64,000 nucleotides of DNA, from positions 20,813 through 84,812 of the forward strand of contig JAOVVO010000333.1 in NCBI GenBank assembly GCA_028564675.1, written 5' to 3'. The notes beneath the pieces are model-generated. The model worked only from the letters and a program-made list of their open reading frames with translations, was not told the DNA's origin and made no database searches. Source of the DNA: Onchocerca lupi. Lineage: Eukaryota; Nematoda; Chromadorea; Rhabditida; Onchocercidae. This document shows positions 1 through 12,118 of the stretch, piece after piece. Made by a program: the position numbers and the translations under genes. Each line of letters starts with the position of its first letter. Position 1 is the stretch's first letter.

Positions 1-51
1 TACAGCAGGGAATATTGAAACTTAATTAACAAATAGATTAACTGTAATGCC

Positions 52-2715
52 TCAAGGACTCTCAGTCATGAATTTTGCCCCATAAGTCAGATTTTGGTCT
101 ATAATTTTTTTAATACCAGAAAAATCACCATTTCACTGACCAAACTGACCAATTTTGTTAATCCGAAAAATTTAAGTAATGCATTATTTCCAATTATACT
201 ACCAACATTCTTTTTTTTCGTCTTTTCATCTTGATCCAATGACTAATAAATTTGAATATCTCTAAAAATAAGATTACCTTTACAATGATGTACCGATATT
301 TGCTTGTTATTGGCATCTCTAATGCATGCAATGCATGTCGTTTGTCCTGCTCGATCCTGGTAAAAACCAATGGGGCATTTCATGCATGGTTCAAAACCTG
401 TACGACTGAACCAACCGGGCTTGCACTTCACTAAAATTAAGCAATAAAAATGTGATTTCTGCGCTTTCTTTTAATATATAAATATATAAGCCTTTGTGTC
501 GGATAATTTTGAACGATGATTTAATAATTGTATCTTTTCAAAATTTGCAAACGTTGATTGAAATTACTTACATACGCACTCGCTAGCTGAAATTGAGCCA
601 ACTGCTGAAGTTTTCCAAGGTGAAATACAATCGTTGCAAGATTTCGAACCAAAAAGAGGCTGATAAAAGCCAACTGCGCATGCCTGACATGGTTCTAGGC
701 CAGTTGGTGAGAAGAAACCAGGTGGGCACTGTTCTGAAATGTTCTGCTAGCATGTGCACGAACTTAAAATTTAATAAAGTTGAGTTAATGGAGAAAAGAA
801 GGAAAGTGATAAATCAGAAATTTATCAGAAGAAAATTGTTTGAATATTATTACCAATCATTCTAAAGCAAAAAAAAAAAGAAAAAAAAAAATTAATTTTT
901 GGTCAGTGAAATATCTTAATGATCAAATGACCAAATGACCCGTTTTATTTTAATTGAAACGAAATGAACATATGAAAATCCCCGCAAGAATTGTCTCATT
1001 AATTAAGCTGACGGAATGTTTTTTTAACGAATACTTTGACACAATTGAAATGAAAATGATCCTGTTTTTGCTGTAAAAGTATTCTTTGGGCATTTTGTGC
1101 AATTTTTGGCACCAATAGTTTCGGAGTAGGTATGAAGCGGACAAGGATAACAGCCATTTACAGTAGCATAAAAGCCAGGAGCACATTCATCTGGAAAGTT
1201 TGTAATTTTCAACATATTAATTTCTTAAAACATAAATAAATGTCCACATTTCAATAGCTATTTTATCATTTTATATAATGGCATTGTAATATCAATTTGG
1301 CATGCATGTTGAAATTACAGCATCAATTATGAAAAAAAAAAGGAAAAACCTTTAAAACAGCCATTGGAGTAATTCGCAGACAAAGCATTGAATTGAATGT
1401 TTTTACAGATAGTCTTCAATGCCTGCAAGTATAATTTATACCATACCTTAGTGCTGATATCATTGTAAAAAGGATATGTATCACGTTTCCTAATCATTCC
1501 TGAGAGATGCTTTTCTCTTCAAATTTAGAGTTTAACAAAGCTCAGTTTTTTCCTTAGCAGAAAATTATAATGCTAGAAAAAGTTGCTCGCTCGTTCTCTC
1601 TGGCCGCAATTTCGAAGAGATCATTTCCGGTATTTCACAGATAATAATCTCTCTGAAATTATTTCTTTTGAAAACTCACGTTAAATGCAAGCTTTTCTTT
1701 AATAATCTGACGAACGAATTGCGCAGCACACTTAAAAGTCGTCGATGAATTTTCATGGCGCATTGTATAATTGACAAATATATTATTGTGTATAACTAAT
1801 AATCCAGTAAATGTCCAGTTTAATTGACGACACCTCTCAGCTTCATGCATTTTAGGCAATTGTTGTACCTTTAAAAATTAATATACTGAGAAACAAGCAA
1901 AAGACAATACGAGAGGATGATGAAATTTCAATAAATTACAGGCTTTATAACCATGACTTGAGAAACAAGGATAAGCAAGTTTTCAGCATTTAATATTCGA
2001 CATAATCAATGACGGGAATTGTAGCGAAATTCTTGCCAATCGTGTATTTTGTGATTATTTTCAATCTGATGTGAAAATCAATCTGTTCTTACTGTTCGTG
2101 ATGCGAAGAGCAATTTTTTCCGTCATTCTACGTTCATATGCAGAACATTTAATCAAGAACTTATATATATGAAATTAGGCGAATTTTAAAGCATTTTAAG
2201 TTCTCTATGATTATTCATAAAATATAATAACTTTGTGAATTAAAGCAGCTTCACAGGACTGATTCAGACTTGAGTTGGTGGCAAGATTCATAGATAAGTG
2301 AACATCATTAGCAGAATTTCCTGAAATGATAAAAGACAAATTTAGACGATAACATTATAAGTTTACGACTAATAGCAATTTAAAAATTCTAGAAATTTGG
2401 AATAAAAGTAGGATGTAAAAGCAGATGAAAGTGAAACACACCTTTCAGAAGATGAGAAGATGATGCAAAGCAAAAAATAAATTTCACAAAAATACTAACG
2501 CAAGCAAATTGGCAGCCGAAATAAGTTCATAGGGACAACAGCAATGGACTGAGCGCTCATGTAACTCCATCCTTGGCCTGCGACACAATGTAAAGCAGTT
2601 ATGTGATGAGGGAACTGTATTCCAGGACATTTTTGTCGTCTTTTGCATATTCGTTGATTCATTGAACCCTTACATTCATATTCTGTTTCATTTATTGGCC
2701 ATAATGGACAATCAG
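52..2715 (-). other. C-terminal region with three GCC2/GCC3 (ephrin-receptor-like) modules
   Basis: Exons 2715-2500, 2320-2232, 1868-1680 and 1422-1350 encode a Cys-poor region with several N-glycosylation sites. Exons 1190-1035, 733-572 and 430-278, all phase 1-1, are three homologous modules starting C-x-P-G-[FW]-[FY]: CAPGFYATVNGCYPC, CPPGFFSPTGLEPCQAC and CKPGWFSRTGFEPCMKC. These are the GCC2/GCC3 fold found in SVEP1-type proteins. A 47-nt last exon (98-52) adds a short tail and TGA. Confidence 0.82.
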
Positions 2716-5700
2716 CTGCTACAAAGAATGGATTAGCACGATAGGTTGTGTTTGCAAAAAAAGAGAAGAAATTTGTGGAAAGACCGAAAAAAAAAACTTG
2801 CTGAAAGTTTTTCATTATCAAAGATACTGCAAACGAAAGTCGTCTTATAAACAGATAACAAGATAAATTTATGCTTATTGATCAAATAAAATGACTCTCA
2901 ATATGTCAATTGCACTTTGTCAAGAAATTATCTATCAGTTTACTATAGCTAACCTTGTCCGATATACCAAAACACACATTGTGCTGAATTGTTACTTTCA
3001 TCAGTTGCAGTAACCGTAACTTTTACCGGTTCACCAATTTCTATAATGGTACCATTTGAGGGAGCGTAATGCAGTGAAATGTGTGAACCGAAATCGCGAT
3101 AATCGATGTTTGGAAAACGCGATTTGAACTTCAAAGATGTCGTATTTGCCAAAAAATCAATGTATAGAGATGGGCAATCAAGAACAGGCGCCCAGTAATC
3201 TGCAAATTTCTTTTACTTTACAAATTTCACTACAGTTCAAATTCATCACAAAATTCAGAGAGGTGAGTGACAAATTTCATCTTTTACTGCATATATGATT
3301 TAGGTTATTAATATGCAATTTAGACATATTAAATAACCTTTATAAAAAACATATGTTGAACAGTTCCTAAATTGCGACATCCGATTAGTCACTGACCATA
3401 CAATTGCATTTATTTCTTTGATAAGTTGTATTGTACCGTTTAAGACATTCTGGTCTACGGTAAGATGGTAAAATGGCTCGAAATTATATATTAAAGGAGG
3501 TACTATTGCTGCAGCGGCAAATAATCCTTTTGAATATCTAAAAAGCACCAAAATTAAGCTCAAAAACTTCATGTACCAAAAACACTCTTTCTGTAGACAA
3601 CACCTTAATTCCGACATATTTTGTGAAAAACTCTGAAATGAGTTTCCACAGAATTCCACACACGCAGAATCATTTTTTAGGAAAAAGATTCATGCGAATT
3701 CTAATTACATTGTCTAATTAAATTATAGAGCTTAATCTAAAAGATAAGTCAAAAATCATCGCGAAATCACTTCAATAAAATTTTTTCTTCAGATCTTTGA
3801 ATTCTAAAAAAAGTGTACCTTAACACAGTAATGTTTCTGGGGCATATGGCTCTAAACATTGGATAGGGGCGCAAGTATTCCTCATGAACTTTTGACATAT
3901 TGTGCCAGCTGTTACAGTAATCTTCTTGGCAACACATTTCACAGGCTTCTTCTCTTGTCCTGCATTCGACACGATTTGCAATACATTCGTTCATACAGCC
4001 TTTCCGTACTATGTTTCCTTCCAAAAACTTTGTTATCTGCGTGAAGCAATATTGTCTCTTATCACAAAAAACAGCCGATGAATCATTACAATCTATCCCA
4101 TCATTTCCCGAACAGACATAACAAATTGGACCTAAAGATATGACAGTTACATTAGTGACTTTTTTGCAGCATATTTTTCTACAAATTTAAAAAATCAATG
4201 GTTGCGTTCAAGCAATTTAATTTCTAAATAAGTTTTCAGTTTCAACTGATAACTTTCTTACCTCGTTCCACACATGCGTCATTTTCTGATGTATAATTTG
4301 TTCTGCAGAAACATAAGTTTGCATTTTGTATATTATAAATCCATTTCCCATGTTGTGTACAAAAAAGCTCTGGATTTTGACCTTTGACAATGGTATGTGC
4401 ACCATGCAAACATTGTCCGAAAACAATGGTACCATCTTTAACAGCAGTTGTTTGTGGGAATTGTGTAAAACTCACTCGTACCTGATAGCCAGTAACGTAA
4501 GGAATCAATATTTGCTTTGTAAAATAATGTTTCGATTTTTTCCTTATTTAACTGAAGTCGAAAAAAAAGTTAGTGCCAAAGATTTAGAGATTTAAATTCT
4601 TCCAATTGGTTTTTTTTAATACTATAGAAATTAAATTAATACTTGATTTTAAAAAAATGGTTTCTCATGGTTGCGTAGCATTGTTATTAGCCAGATTTTA
4701 CGCCAATGAACAAAACGAAATATAAAACCAAAGTTTTTTGACAGGAAAATATGTTGCATATGAAATACTTTCTGATTTTATCAAATATAATTTATGCCAG
4801 TATGAATCAATTTTGTACCTCTGGACATTTTATGGTATAAATTTTAACGCTATCCAGTACCACACTGTTGACATCACCTCGAATTCCAACAAATAAGTTT
4901 GACTCTTGCAAGCAGATTTCCTTTCGAAAAAAGTTAAATCTGTGATCTATTAATTCAATATCTGACTCATTCAAATAAGCTAAAGAATAGTTCGCTAGAT
5001 CTGTGTTTTCTACAGAATGTGAAATTAGTTCCAAGGAGCATGTTGAACAGTTCTCTAACTGATATTTGATTTCCATGACATTACATCCACCTGGAAGTAG
5101 AACTACCTGTTGAAACAACCAACTCCTGTAATAAACAATTCGCATACTGTTGAAGAATTTATTTTTGGCATATAGCATCTTCTTCCTTTCTTTTTTTTTT
5201 GAAATCAAATGCTAAAAAAAATATTATTATCTATTAATAACCTAGTACATAAAAAAGCCCTCATAATCTGAACTGCTCTTATTATTATGATTAACACTAT
5301 TCTGAGATGGAGATGACATTGCTGCTTTCATATGATCACCATAGCAATAACAACATACCTATTAGTGGACTTTGTTACATTAACAATGCTAAGATCTTCC
5401 ATTGATATCTAAAGAGGAAAGATTTATGGCAGATGAATACTATTCGCGAATAAAGGATATATTTTGAAAAGTAATTAGTTGAGGATATGATGTGAAGAAT
5501 AAACTGATAAAAACTTACATTTTCCGAGATAATTGACCAGTCGTTATTATCAGTAAATAATATCTCTAAAAAAAAGTTCGTTTCGAACAAAGGAATATAG
5601 TCTGCTATCATTAATAAGCATGATGAAAACCAAAAATAAAATATATGAAGGACGCACCTTTAATTGGTTCACTATTTTGAACAATTTCAGGCCAACTGCG

Positions 5701-8700
5701 ACCAGTTTCAAAAGTCTGGTAAACATAAAGATCTGCTGGATGCTTCTCCAACACTTCTTGTTTCTTATTTAGTATTGCACAATAATACCTGCCATTATCA
5801 TTTACCTGTAAAATTAGCACAACCGAATTCTATAAATTAGATAATGTGGCATGAATGAAGTTATGTACTAATTAAATAATCTTTAAACGTTTAGTTTTCC
5901 ATAAGTTCATAAATTATTTCAATGTAAATAGAAAATTAACCTTAACGCTTTCAAAAAACAATCCCCAACTGCCATTTTTACCTTTTAAAGACATACCGCT
6001 TATGTTTTGATGATCATTACGGTACCATTTAATCTAAATGAAAAAATCATTAATTTAGATAATTTATTTTAGTTTACATTTTTAATGACCATATTTGCTA
6101 ATCATAAACAAGACACTAATATTTGTTGTTAGATATCTTTTTTTGTAAGTTCTGATGTATTACGCATTCCTATATACTGCCTTGTATATTACCTGAAAAG
6201 AATCGCTTATTGAAGTAATATTAGCGCAATTAGCACTAAGAAAGCACCATAACATTGCAGAGGTATTCACGTTGACATGCACGTCATTTACAGTATTCAT
6301 GATACAATTTTTTGAGTATCTGTTCATCATTGCATTGCTCTCATCAGATTGATTTCTTTTTGTATCTTCTAGACGATAAAAAACTGTCATCGCAAAAAAA
6401 AAAGTGATTTTTAATTCAAAAATTCTTTTGCTTTTAGGAAACAAATTTCAATAAATATTTTGCTGCTTGGTACGTAGATTAACGGCTGTACTTAATGATA
6501 TCGTGAAGCAAGCAATACCTTCATGGATACAAGCAGGAATACTATTCAAATTCCAGGTATAATTTTGCATGCAAAACACAAGAATCTTCTTCTGACCATT
6601 TGCAAATTTATCACCATTTTTGCATGTGATAAATAAGCTGAAATATGGAATAAAAAAGAATAAATTTGTAAAAATAATAATGATTACAGATTTCTCAACT
6701 GAATCTTTCTCTTACAAAAAGTTGCAAAATCTTAACTGTTTTCTGTATTGCCTCAAACATCCTAAAAATCAAATATGCGTATTTTAATTTGAGACATTCG
6801 CGCGAGTTTTTTCTTCAGAAAATCCAAGTCGCAATCTTTATTAGCAAAAAATCAGACAATGGCTGAATAATGCCGAAGCATAGCAGATTAAGAATATCCC
6901 GCAAGTTTTATGAAAACTTAGAATATGCTTCATTTTAGATCTCAAAACTGGAGAGGTTCGAAAATTTGATGAATCACCGTGTCCAATTTTCAATCGTGCC
7001 AAAACGAAATGTAGTAAACTGTATAAACGAACAACCGAGAATATCTTTTACAAGTGTCATTTGATCTCCTCGTAATAGTGCAGCCATCAGTAATGTTATT
7101 TCTTAAACTTATTTAAAAATTTTATCGAGATTTGAAAATAGCTTGAATTTTAAATGCATTTGCCTGTATCCAGGTGTATCTACAAGGTGAGCAGTTGATT
7201 GAAAGAACATTTCCAAATGGGTTATGCCATTGTCTGCTTTGTTATTAACAGGAATCACTTCATAGTCACCAAGTTGTAAGCCAGGACATCTCTTTGCTAA
7301 AGAATGCTTTCATATATTTTTGTTTATGTTCATCCGTTTGAACTGAATTAAACACTCTTAAAATAGTGCTACATAAATTTGGAATTACTTCAATTGTCAT
7401 GAAATTATTGAAAATTTGAGATGCATCAATTTGCCTCAACATTTGAAATGAATAAATTTCGAATATTGCTCAAATATTCTGAGAAAATCGATGTGCAATA
7501 ACTAAGTAGACAGTTCGAAATTATTAGTTTGTTTCTAAGATGAAAAATTTTTGAAAAAAAAATTTAAAAAAAAAATTTCGCATTTCCGCTCCAAGGAACA
7601 TCATCAACTATGGTAAGAATTTAACAACTTACCAATGCAATCTGGTAATTTCGGCAAAGACCACTTATTAACATCGATACAATATGACGAAGATGGGCCA
7701 TTCAACTGATAAAAGTCGTTACAGAAAAAATGGATTTCATCTTTAAGTTTATATCTCTTTTTAATAGGCCAGAACATTAGATTTCCTTTTGTGATTTCTG
7801 GTGGCTTACAAGTTAGGTCTGGAAAGAAAAATTAAGAGAATGTTGCAAATCATTATTTTTTAGAATCACATGTGAATAAGATTATGTCAGTATGATAAAA
7901 ATTCAAGAGTTTTAATTATTTAAATAATTTCGAGCCATTTAACACTATATATAAAATATTCTCTTTAAGCAATTTGTATAACTCACTAGCTTCATCGACG
8001 GTACATGTAGCTTCAATTTCTAGACAAATTCAAACAAAAATTAAGATTCGCAATCATTTTAAAGCAAAGACCTGCACATGCTACAATATTAATACATACC
8101 TAAACAATCATTTAACACTTCCCATAATTCAGTCTTGTTACAAATGAGACTCGCATAATTAGATGCAGAATGATCACAAGCAAAATACATAATTGTACCA
8201 ATTTGATAAAAACCATTTTGATATGGAAAGGAATCCACATATGATGGATAAGGAATGACATTTGGCGGAATCTCAGGTATAGTACATCGTTTCTCTATAA
8301 CATTTACATTTCTTCATGGAAGATAAGGGGCGATTTGGTTGAAAAAGCGACAAAAACAAATTAAAATTGCAAAAATAGTAGTAATTCTTATGTTTGAATA
8401 ATTTGACAGAATCAAATCCATAAAATATTCTTCAACTCAATGATACACTACTGTTTTTCGCATCCAAAATGATAACGTTCTGACACAAATCTATTACAAT
8501 TCCATTATGCTATAAGATTTTAGTGATCTGAAAATTATATTGATTAATGATAAGATGATTAAATCGCCACTACCCAATATATTACTGTATTTGTTAAATT
8601 ATTCAATTCGTGGTCATTCGTTTTATTTGTCCAATATCAATACTGATCAAGCAGTTTTAATATCGAATGAAGAAAATTAACGAAGATGAAGAAAATTAAC

Positions 8701-11700
8701 GAAGAATATACTGCAAAGTTTCTAACTCCTCTTAATGAATGATACAATGGTCGAGAATTTGAAGTCAATATAGGAAATCATTTTGTAAGCAATATTTTCT
8801 TTTACTTTCTCCTACATTTGTCTCTATTAAAAAAAAAAAAAAACGTACCAACGCATGTTCTATTTGGAATCAAAAATTCGGTATTGCTAGCATGATATTT
8901 CATGCTGTTTGGACCGGTATAAAGCCGATGAGTATCAGGACACTTGCATTCATAAGAACCAATTGTGTTCACGCATGTAAATTCGCAAAGAGAGTAGCCT
9001 GGTATGGAACATTCATCGATATCTAGAAATAAATGCTATATTTCTAAAATATGACTGATTATTTTTAAGTATTCATCCTAAATTACACTAAAAAATAACA
9101 ATTTATGATATTCAATAAGTGTACACAAGAAAATGTACCTATACCTGAGCACGTATAACCTTTGGATGTGGAAATCATGTGAAAACCTTCGTAGCAAAGA
9201 CAACTATAGCCACCAGTTAATTGTATACATGTTCCATTTCCACATGGATTATAATAGCAGTAAAATTTAGCTAAAAATCATTACTTTTAAAGAGCTCACT
9301 ACTGAGCAAAACTAAAAACTTAACCATACTTGAAAAATTAATCTTTTAAATACTAACGATAACAAGAAGGAGTGCCTTTCCAAGTACCATATAAACATAT
9401 TGGATCAGCTTCTTTTTGATAAAATCCTTCATCGCATACATATTTTCCCACTGTACCATTTACATAAAATTGATCCACGAAGTATCCATATGCTAATGAG
9501 GTAGCATAACAAAGTGATGCTAAAATTTTAATTGTTCCTCAAACATTTCAGATTAATCGACCAAGTCGTTTTAAAAAATTAACCAACAAAATAGATTAAG
9601 ATTACCTTGACAAGAAAAATCAGGATTAGTCCATGTTCCATTTTCGGTGCATAGCCGAAATGGTGGCGAGCTGCCACTTAAATGCAAACCAGATTCACAT
9701 GAATATAATGCTCTACTGTATAAGGTTGTATTTCTAGTGTAACCAATAAGAATTGCATTATTGTACAGTACACTTGCTAAATCACAGCTCAGATCTGTAA
9801 GATGAATTATTTCTAAATATCTTTGCAGGAATTTTTAAATAAGTACTTTTGTTAAAACTCTCTTACACAGTATTAGATATTATAAAATCTAAATGATACG
9901 CTGGCACTTCGGTTTCGGTGTCCATTCACCATTGTAACAGCGTGATAACGAGAATTGTCCGGACGATGTTTGATAACCCAAACGACATTCAAAGTATAGC
10001 ATACTTCCCATTTCAAAACCTGTTACATTTACCACCGAGCCGTAAGCAATTATCGGCAAAAAGCAGTACTTTCCTGAAATAGAATTAAAATCTATCATTA
10101 AAACTTCCTGAAAGATTTTTTTTTTTTTTAACTAATTTGATCAAGGATTTAGAAGAACGAAAGACCCATATAGCACTCTAATTTATTGTTTTCGAAATGT
10201 ATTAAATATTCATCCGCTAAAGAGGCTTTGTATCTGTGAAAAATGAAACTTTAGAAGAACAGGAAACAATGAACCTCGAGTTGTGTATGAAAACTTTAGA
10301 AAAACACTGGGCATATTAATAGTCGCTGGACCGATCTTCTGGGAGCGAAAAGTGATTGTCACCGTGTTGTCAACGGAAGTATATTGTGCTTTCGCTACCG
10401 GCATATTTAATACTATTTGTGAGTTAGAAGAAGCATTTACAGTATTGTCTTGGATTCCACTAATGATCAATTCATCGCTATCCCTAATGTTGACATTAAC
10501 CAGCTACAACAACATTCCTTAAACCATGATAAGTCCTAGATAATATTTTGTTGTCAATGGAAGATATTTTTGAAAATATCGGGAGAGAAATTTTTTTAAG
10601 TTATTTATTAAGCAAATAATTCTAAGGCATTCATGAAAACAAACGGTTAAGATGATTATGTTGTCAACAGATTGCCGGATAGTCCACTGGCATAAAGCAT
10701 ATTCAGCGGAACTCATTTCGAAGTTTATTTCATTCGCTCCTTCTTCGAATAAAGTTTTACCACAGGTAATACGTCGCTTTGAACAGTCTGCTTCATCGGA
10801 GTTGTCACTACACTCTTGTATCCCATCACATCGACCCTTCCGTGGATAACATTTACTATTATCCTTGCATCGATACTGGTAATCTATCATTAGAATGCTA
10901 AAATAAGTATAGAATTTGAAGGTAGCCATAATAACTTCGAAATTCATTTACCTTTCAAACAAGCAAACGTTTCGCAGATTGTAGGATATTTTACAGAACA
11001 GTTCGCCATTTTCCAACCATAGTTGATTTGATCCGAAAAATTAGCATGCATATAAACGCAACTATTCGTAGCGCAATATTCAATTCTGGACTGAAAGAAC
11101 AAGGCAGTTGATAACCATTTCAGAATTATTTTTACATTTAGTTTAAACCCATCGTTCAGATTGCACATCTGCATGCTCATCAAACAACTCTGCAATATCA
11201 AACTTTCTTCGGCAAAGAAACCGAAATACTGTACTCTTCTTTTTTCTCCAGTGCTCAATCTAAAATTGGCTTAATTGAAACCTGTTGTGACGACCACAGT
11301 GGATTATAAATGGATGTTGTGTAAGAATAGTATTTCGCATGCAGCACTGCATGTGGCTCACGACAATCTTGTCTTTTTGAATTCTCTGAGCCTCGATAAT
11401 AAAACGCTGTCCAATAATTTTTTGTTGAATTTAGCAGACCGATGCTCATATCACGCATCAAAAACCAGTCATGTAGAGCAATACTTCGACTGTAATTATA
11501 TCTGCAAAGTTGACATTTTATTACGTGACATCTGTACTTCTTAGAAATACGAAAGTGAATGCTGATAATATTACCTATAAGAAGCACAGAGATTGTTAGC
11601 TTCTCTCCAAGAGAGTTCCTGCTGAACGACTATATAACATGAATTTCCATACAAAGTCCATCCTGCAATTGTATTGCTCTTTTAACTTACAAATTATATT

Positions 11701-12025
11701 TATTTTTTCCTTTTTTATGGTAATCAGCGGAAGCTTCAAAATAAATAAAGAGCTTTTAACTTCAAAATAATGAAGAGCTTAAATTTCAAAAAAAAAAGAC
11801 GCATTTTCGCGCAGGATAGAAGAACATACATATTTGCTAGCTTAAATATGTCACCGGTTTTTTACTCTCATTGTTATTCCTTTTTTGACTGCTACTACAC
11901 ATCTACAGAAGCTTACCTTCCATGCAGGAAAATTTTACATTTCCAATATGATAATTGTAGTGAAAAATTGCCGAAATAATGCCAAATAATGTCAATATGT
12001 AGACGACGGAAGAACTTGAGATCAT
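52..12025 (-). CDS. Secreted multidomain CTLD/LDLa/CUB/sushi/EGF/Ig/LU/HYR/GCC2-3 protein, 35 exons, complete
   Basis: Probable extracellular adhesion or scaffold protein of 1854 aa. Exons in transcript order: 12025-11917, 11662-11575, 11501-11282, 11259-11149, 11090-10952, 10883-10645, 10503-10275, 10073-9900, 9794-9606, 9519-9358, 9270-9145, 9022-8849, 8294-8100, 8019-7987, 7818-7633, 7296-7164, 6637-6519, 6383-6193, 6033-5941, 5805-5658, 5604-5519, 5408-5359, 5125-4819, 4481-4262, 4131-3819, 3537-3338, 3199-2954, 2715-2500, 2320-2232, 1868-1680, 1422-1350, 1190-1035, 733-572, 430-278, 98-52. Junctions are GT-AG except one GC donor (7163). All phases agree, and the total of 5565 nt is divisible by three and ends in TGA. 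The start ATG precedes a hydrophobic signal sequence, and no other membrane segment is seen. The domain mix recalls SVEP1-like and sushi/HYR matrix proteins. I do not recognise a specific named orthologue. Domain identities are strong; individual splice choices at 7163 and near 12025 are less certain. Confidence 0.87.
2954..3537 (-). other. Spacer exon and hyalin repeat (HYR) domain
   Basis: Exon 3199-2954 encodes an HYR-type Ig-like fold. It has the proline-cysteine entry (APVLDCPSLYIDF), the central GEPVKVTVTATDESNNSA core and a Cys near the end. Exon 3537-3338 (phase 2-1) is a linker without a recognised domain, joined through a GTTATT donor. Confidence 0.75.
3819..4131 (-). other. Ly6/uPAR (three-finger, LU-type) module exon
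   Basis: One exon encodes a cysteine pattern like an LU domain: CYVC near the start, then single cysteines, a KGC...C step, and the terminal CCQEDYCN matching the CCxxxxCN hallmark. LU domains usually occur alone in GPI-anchored or secreted proteins. Here one sits in the middle of a large mosaic, between the sushi-like and hyalin modules. Confidence 0.7.
4262..5604 (-). other. Unclassified extracellular segment plus sushi-like module
   Basis: Exons 5604-5519, 5408-5359 and 5125-4819 encode an N-glycosylation-rich segment with few cysteines. It may form a jelly-roll or MAM-like fold; I do not recognise it. Exon 4481-4262 resembles a CCP module: GQCLHGAHTI, LFCTQHGKWIYN and a C-terminal C-x-C. 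The phases chain correctly with both neighbours. Confidence 0.6.
5658..6383 (-). other. Ig-like domain spread over three exons
   Basis: Exons 6383-6193, 6033-5941 and 5805-5658 together give an Ig-superfamily fold. The B-strand cysteine is in SAMLWCFLSANC, the C-strand tryptophan in IKWYRNDHQ, and the F-strand signature D-N-G-R-Y-Y-C matches DxGxYxC. Phases are 1-0, 0-0 and 0-1. Confidence 0.75.
6519..8294 (-). other. Second sushi cluster (exons 13-17)
   Basis: Exon 8294-8100 is a sushi module (CTIPEIPPNV ... FACDHS ... LICN ... NDC). A 33-nt micro-exon (8019-7987) supplies a short Cys-containing linker. Exon 7818-7633 is another sushi (LTCKPPEITKG ... FFCNDF ... YCID.NKW...PDC). A third sushi is split across exons 7296-7164 and 6637-6519 (CPGLQLG ... 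LFITCKNG ... VFCMQNYTW ... IPAC). The split is bridged by an intron that appears to use a GC donor. Confidence 0.75.
8849..9270 (-). other. EGF and calcium-binding EGF domains
   Basis: Exon 9270-9145 encodes an EGF module (CYYNPCGNGTC...YSCLCYEGF). Exon 9022-8849 starts DIDEC, the cbEGF hallmark, and contains CVNTIGSYEC. This fits the Asn/Asp-hydroxylation and calcium-ligand consensus C-x-N-x4-Y-x-C. Both exons are phase 1-1. Confidence 0.87.
9358..10073 (-). other. Three tandem sushi (CCP) domains, one per exon
   Basis: Exons 10073-9900, 9794-9606 and 9519-9358 each encode one complement-control-protein module in symmetrical phase 1-1. Each has four cysteines and the terminal C..G.W...P.C pattern: CYNGEWTPKPKC, CTENGTWTNPDFSC and CLYGTWKGTPSC. 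One-module-per-exon organisation with equal phases is typical of shuffled extracellular domains. Confidence 0.88.
10275..10883 (-). other. LDL-receptor class A repeat followed by CUB domain (exons 6-7)
   Basis: Exon 6 (10645-10883) opens with a complete LDLa repeat: six cysteines and the calcium-cage signature CDGIQECSDNSDEADC. It runs directly into a CUB domain starting RRITCGKTLFEEGANEINF. The CUB continues in exon 7 (10275-10503) through the -TFRSQ- core and ends -FLKFSYTTR, the usual CUB terminus. Both exons carry matching phases (2-0 and 0-1). Confidence 0.85.
10952..12025 (-). other. Signal peptide plus C-type lectin-like domain block (exons 1-5)
   Basis: Exon 1 (11917-12025) begins MISSSSVVYILTLFGIIS, a short hydrophobic leader, and ends in a phase-1 donor. 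Exons 2-5 give a C-type lectin fold: an early CYIVVQQELSW..A...C segment matching the conserved WxxAxxxC helix, then a later segment ending GWKMANCSVKYPTIC with the terminal cysteine pair. The position normally occupied by the WND calcium-site motif reads W-K-M, and no EPN or QPD sugar-selectivity tripeptide is visible. Calcium-dependent glycan binding is therefore unlikely (inference). Exon 4 (11149-11259) adds a basic, lectin-atypical insert rich in Lys and Arg. Confidence 0.8.
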
Positions 12026-12114
12026 AACATTAAACAAAAACTTTCCCTTTCGAAAGTATTTGCTGAAGAAGAAATGGAATTTACTGCAATAATTGAAAGT
12101 GTCATCACTATTCA

Positions 12115-12118
12115 CCTG
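12115..12118 (-). promoter_or_regulatory. Probable trans-splice (SL) acceptor of the mosaic-protein gene
   Basis: The minus strand reads AACTTTCAG then GTGAATAG, a good nematode 3' splice site 90 bp upstream of the ATG at 12025. No upstream coding exon could be identified, so a spliced-leader acceptor is the simplest reading. It could instead be a cis acceptor, because the frame between the site and the ATG is open. Confidence 0.45.

Noticed and set aside
6716..6761. 46-nt exon alternative in the mosaic-protein gene
   Set aside because: Phase-compatible only if the preceding exon is shortened to 27 nt, which would destroy the sushi module. The GC-AG route is better.
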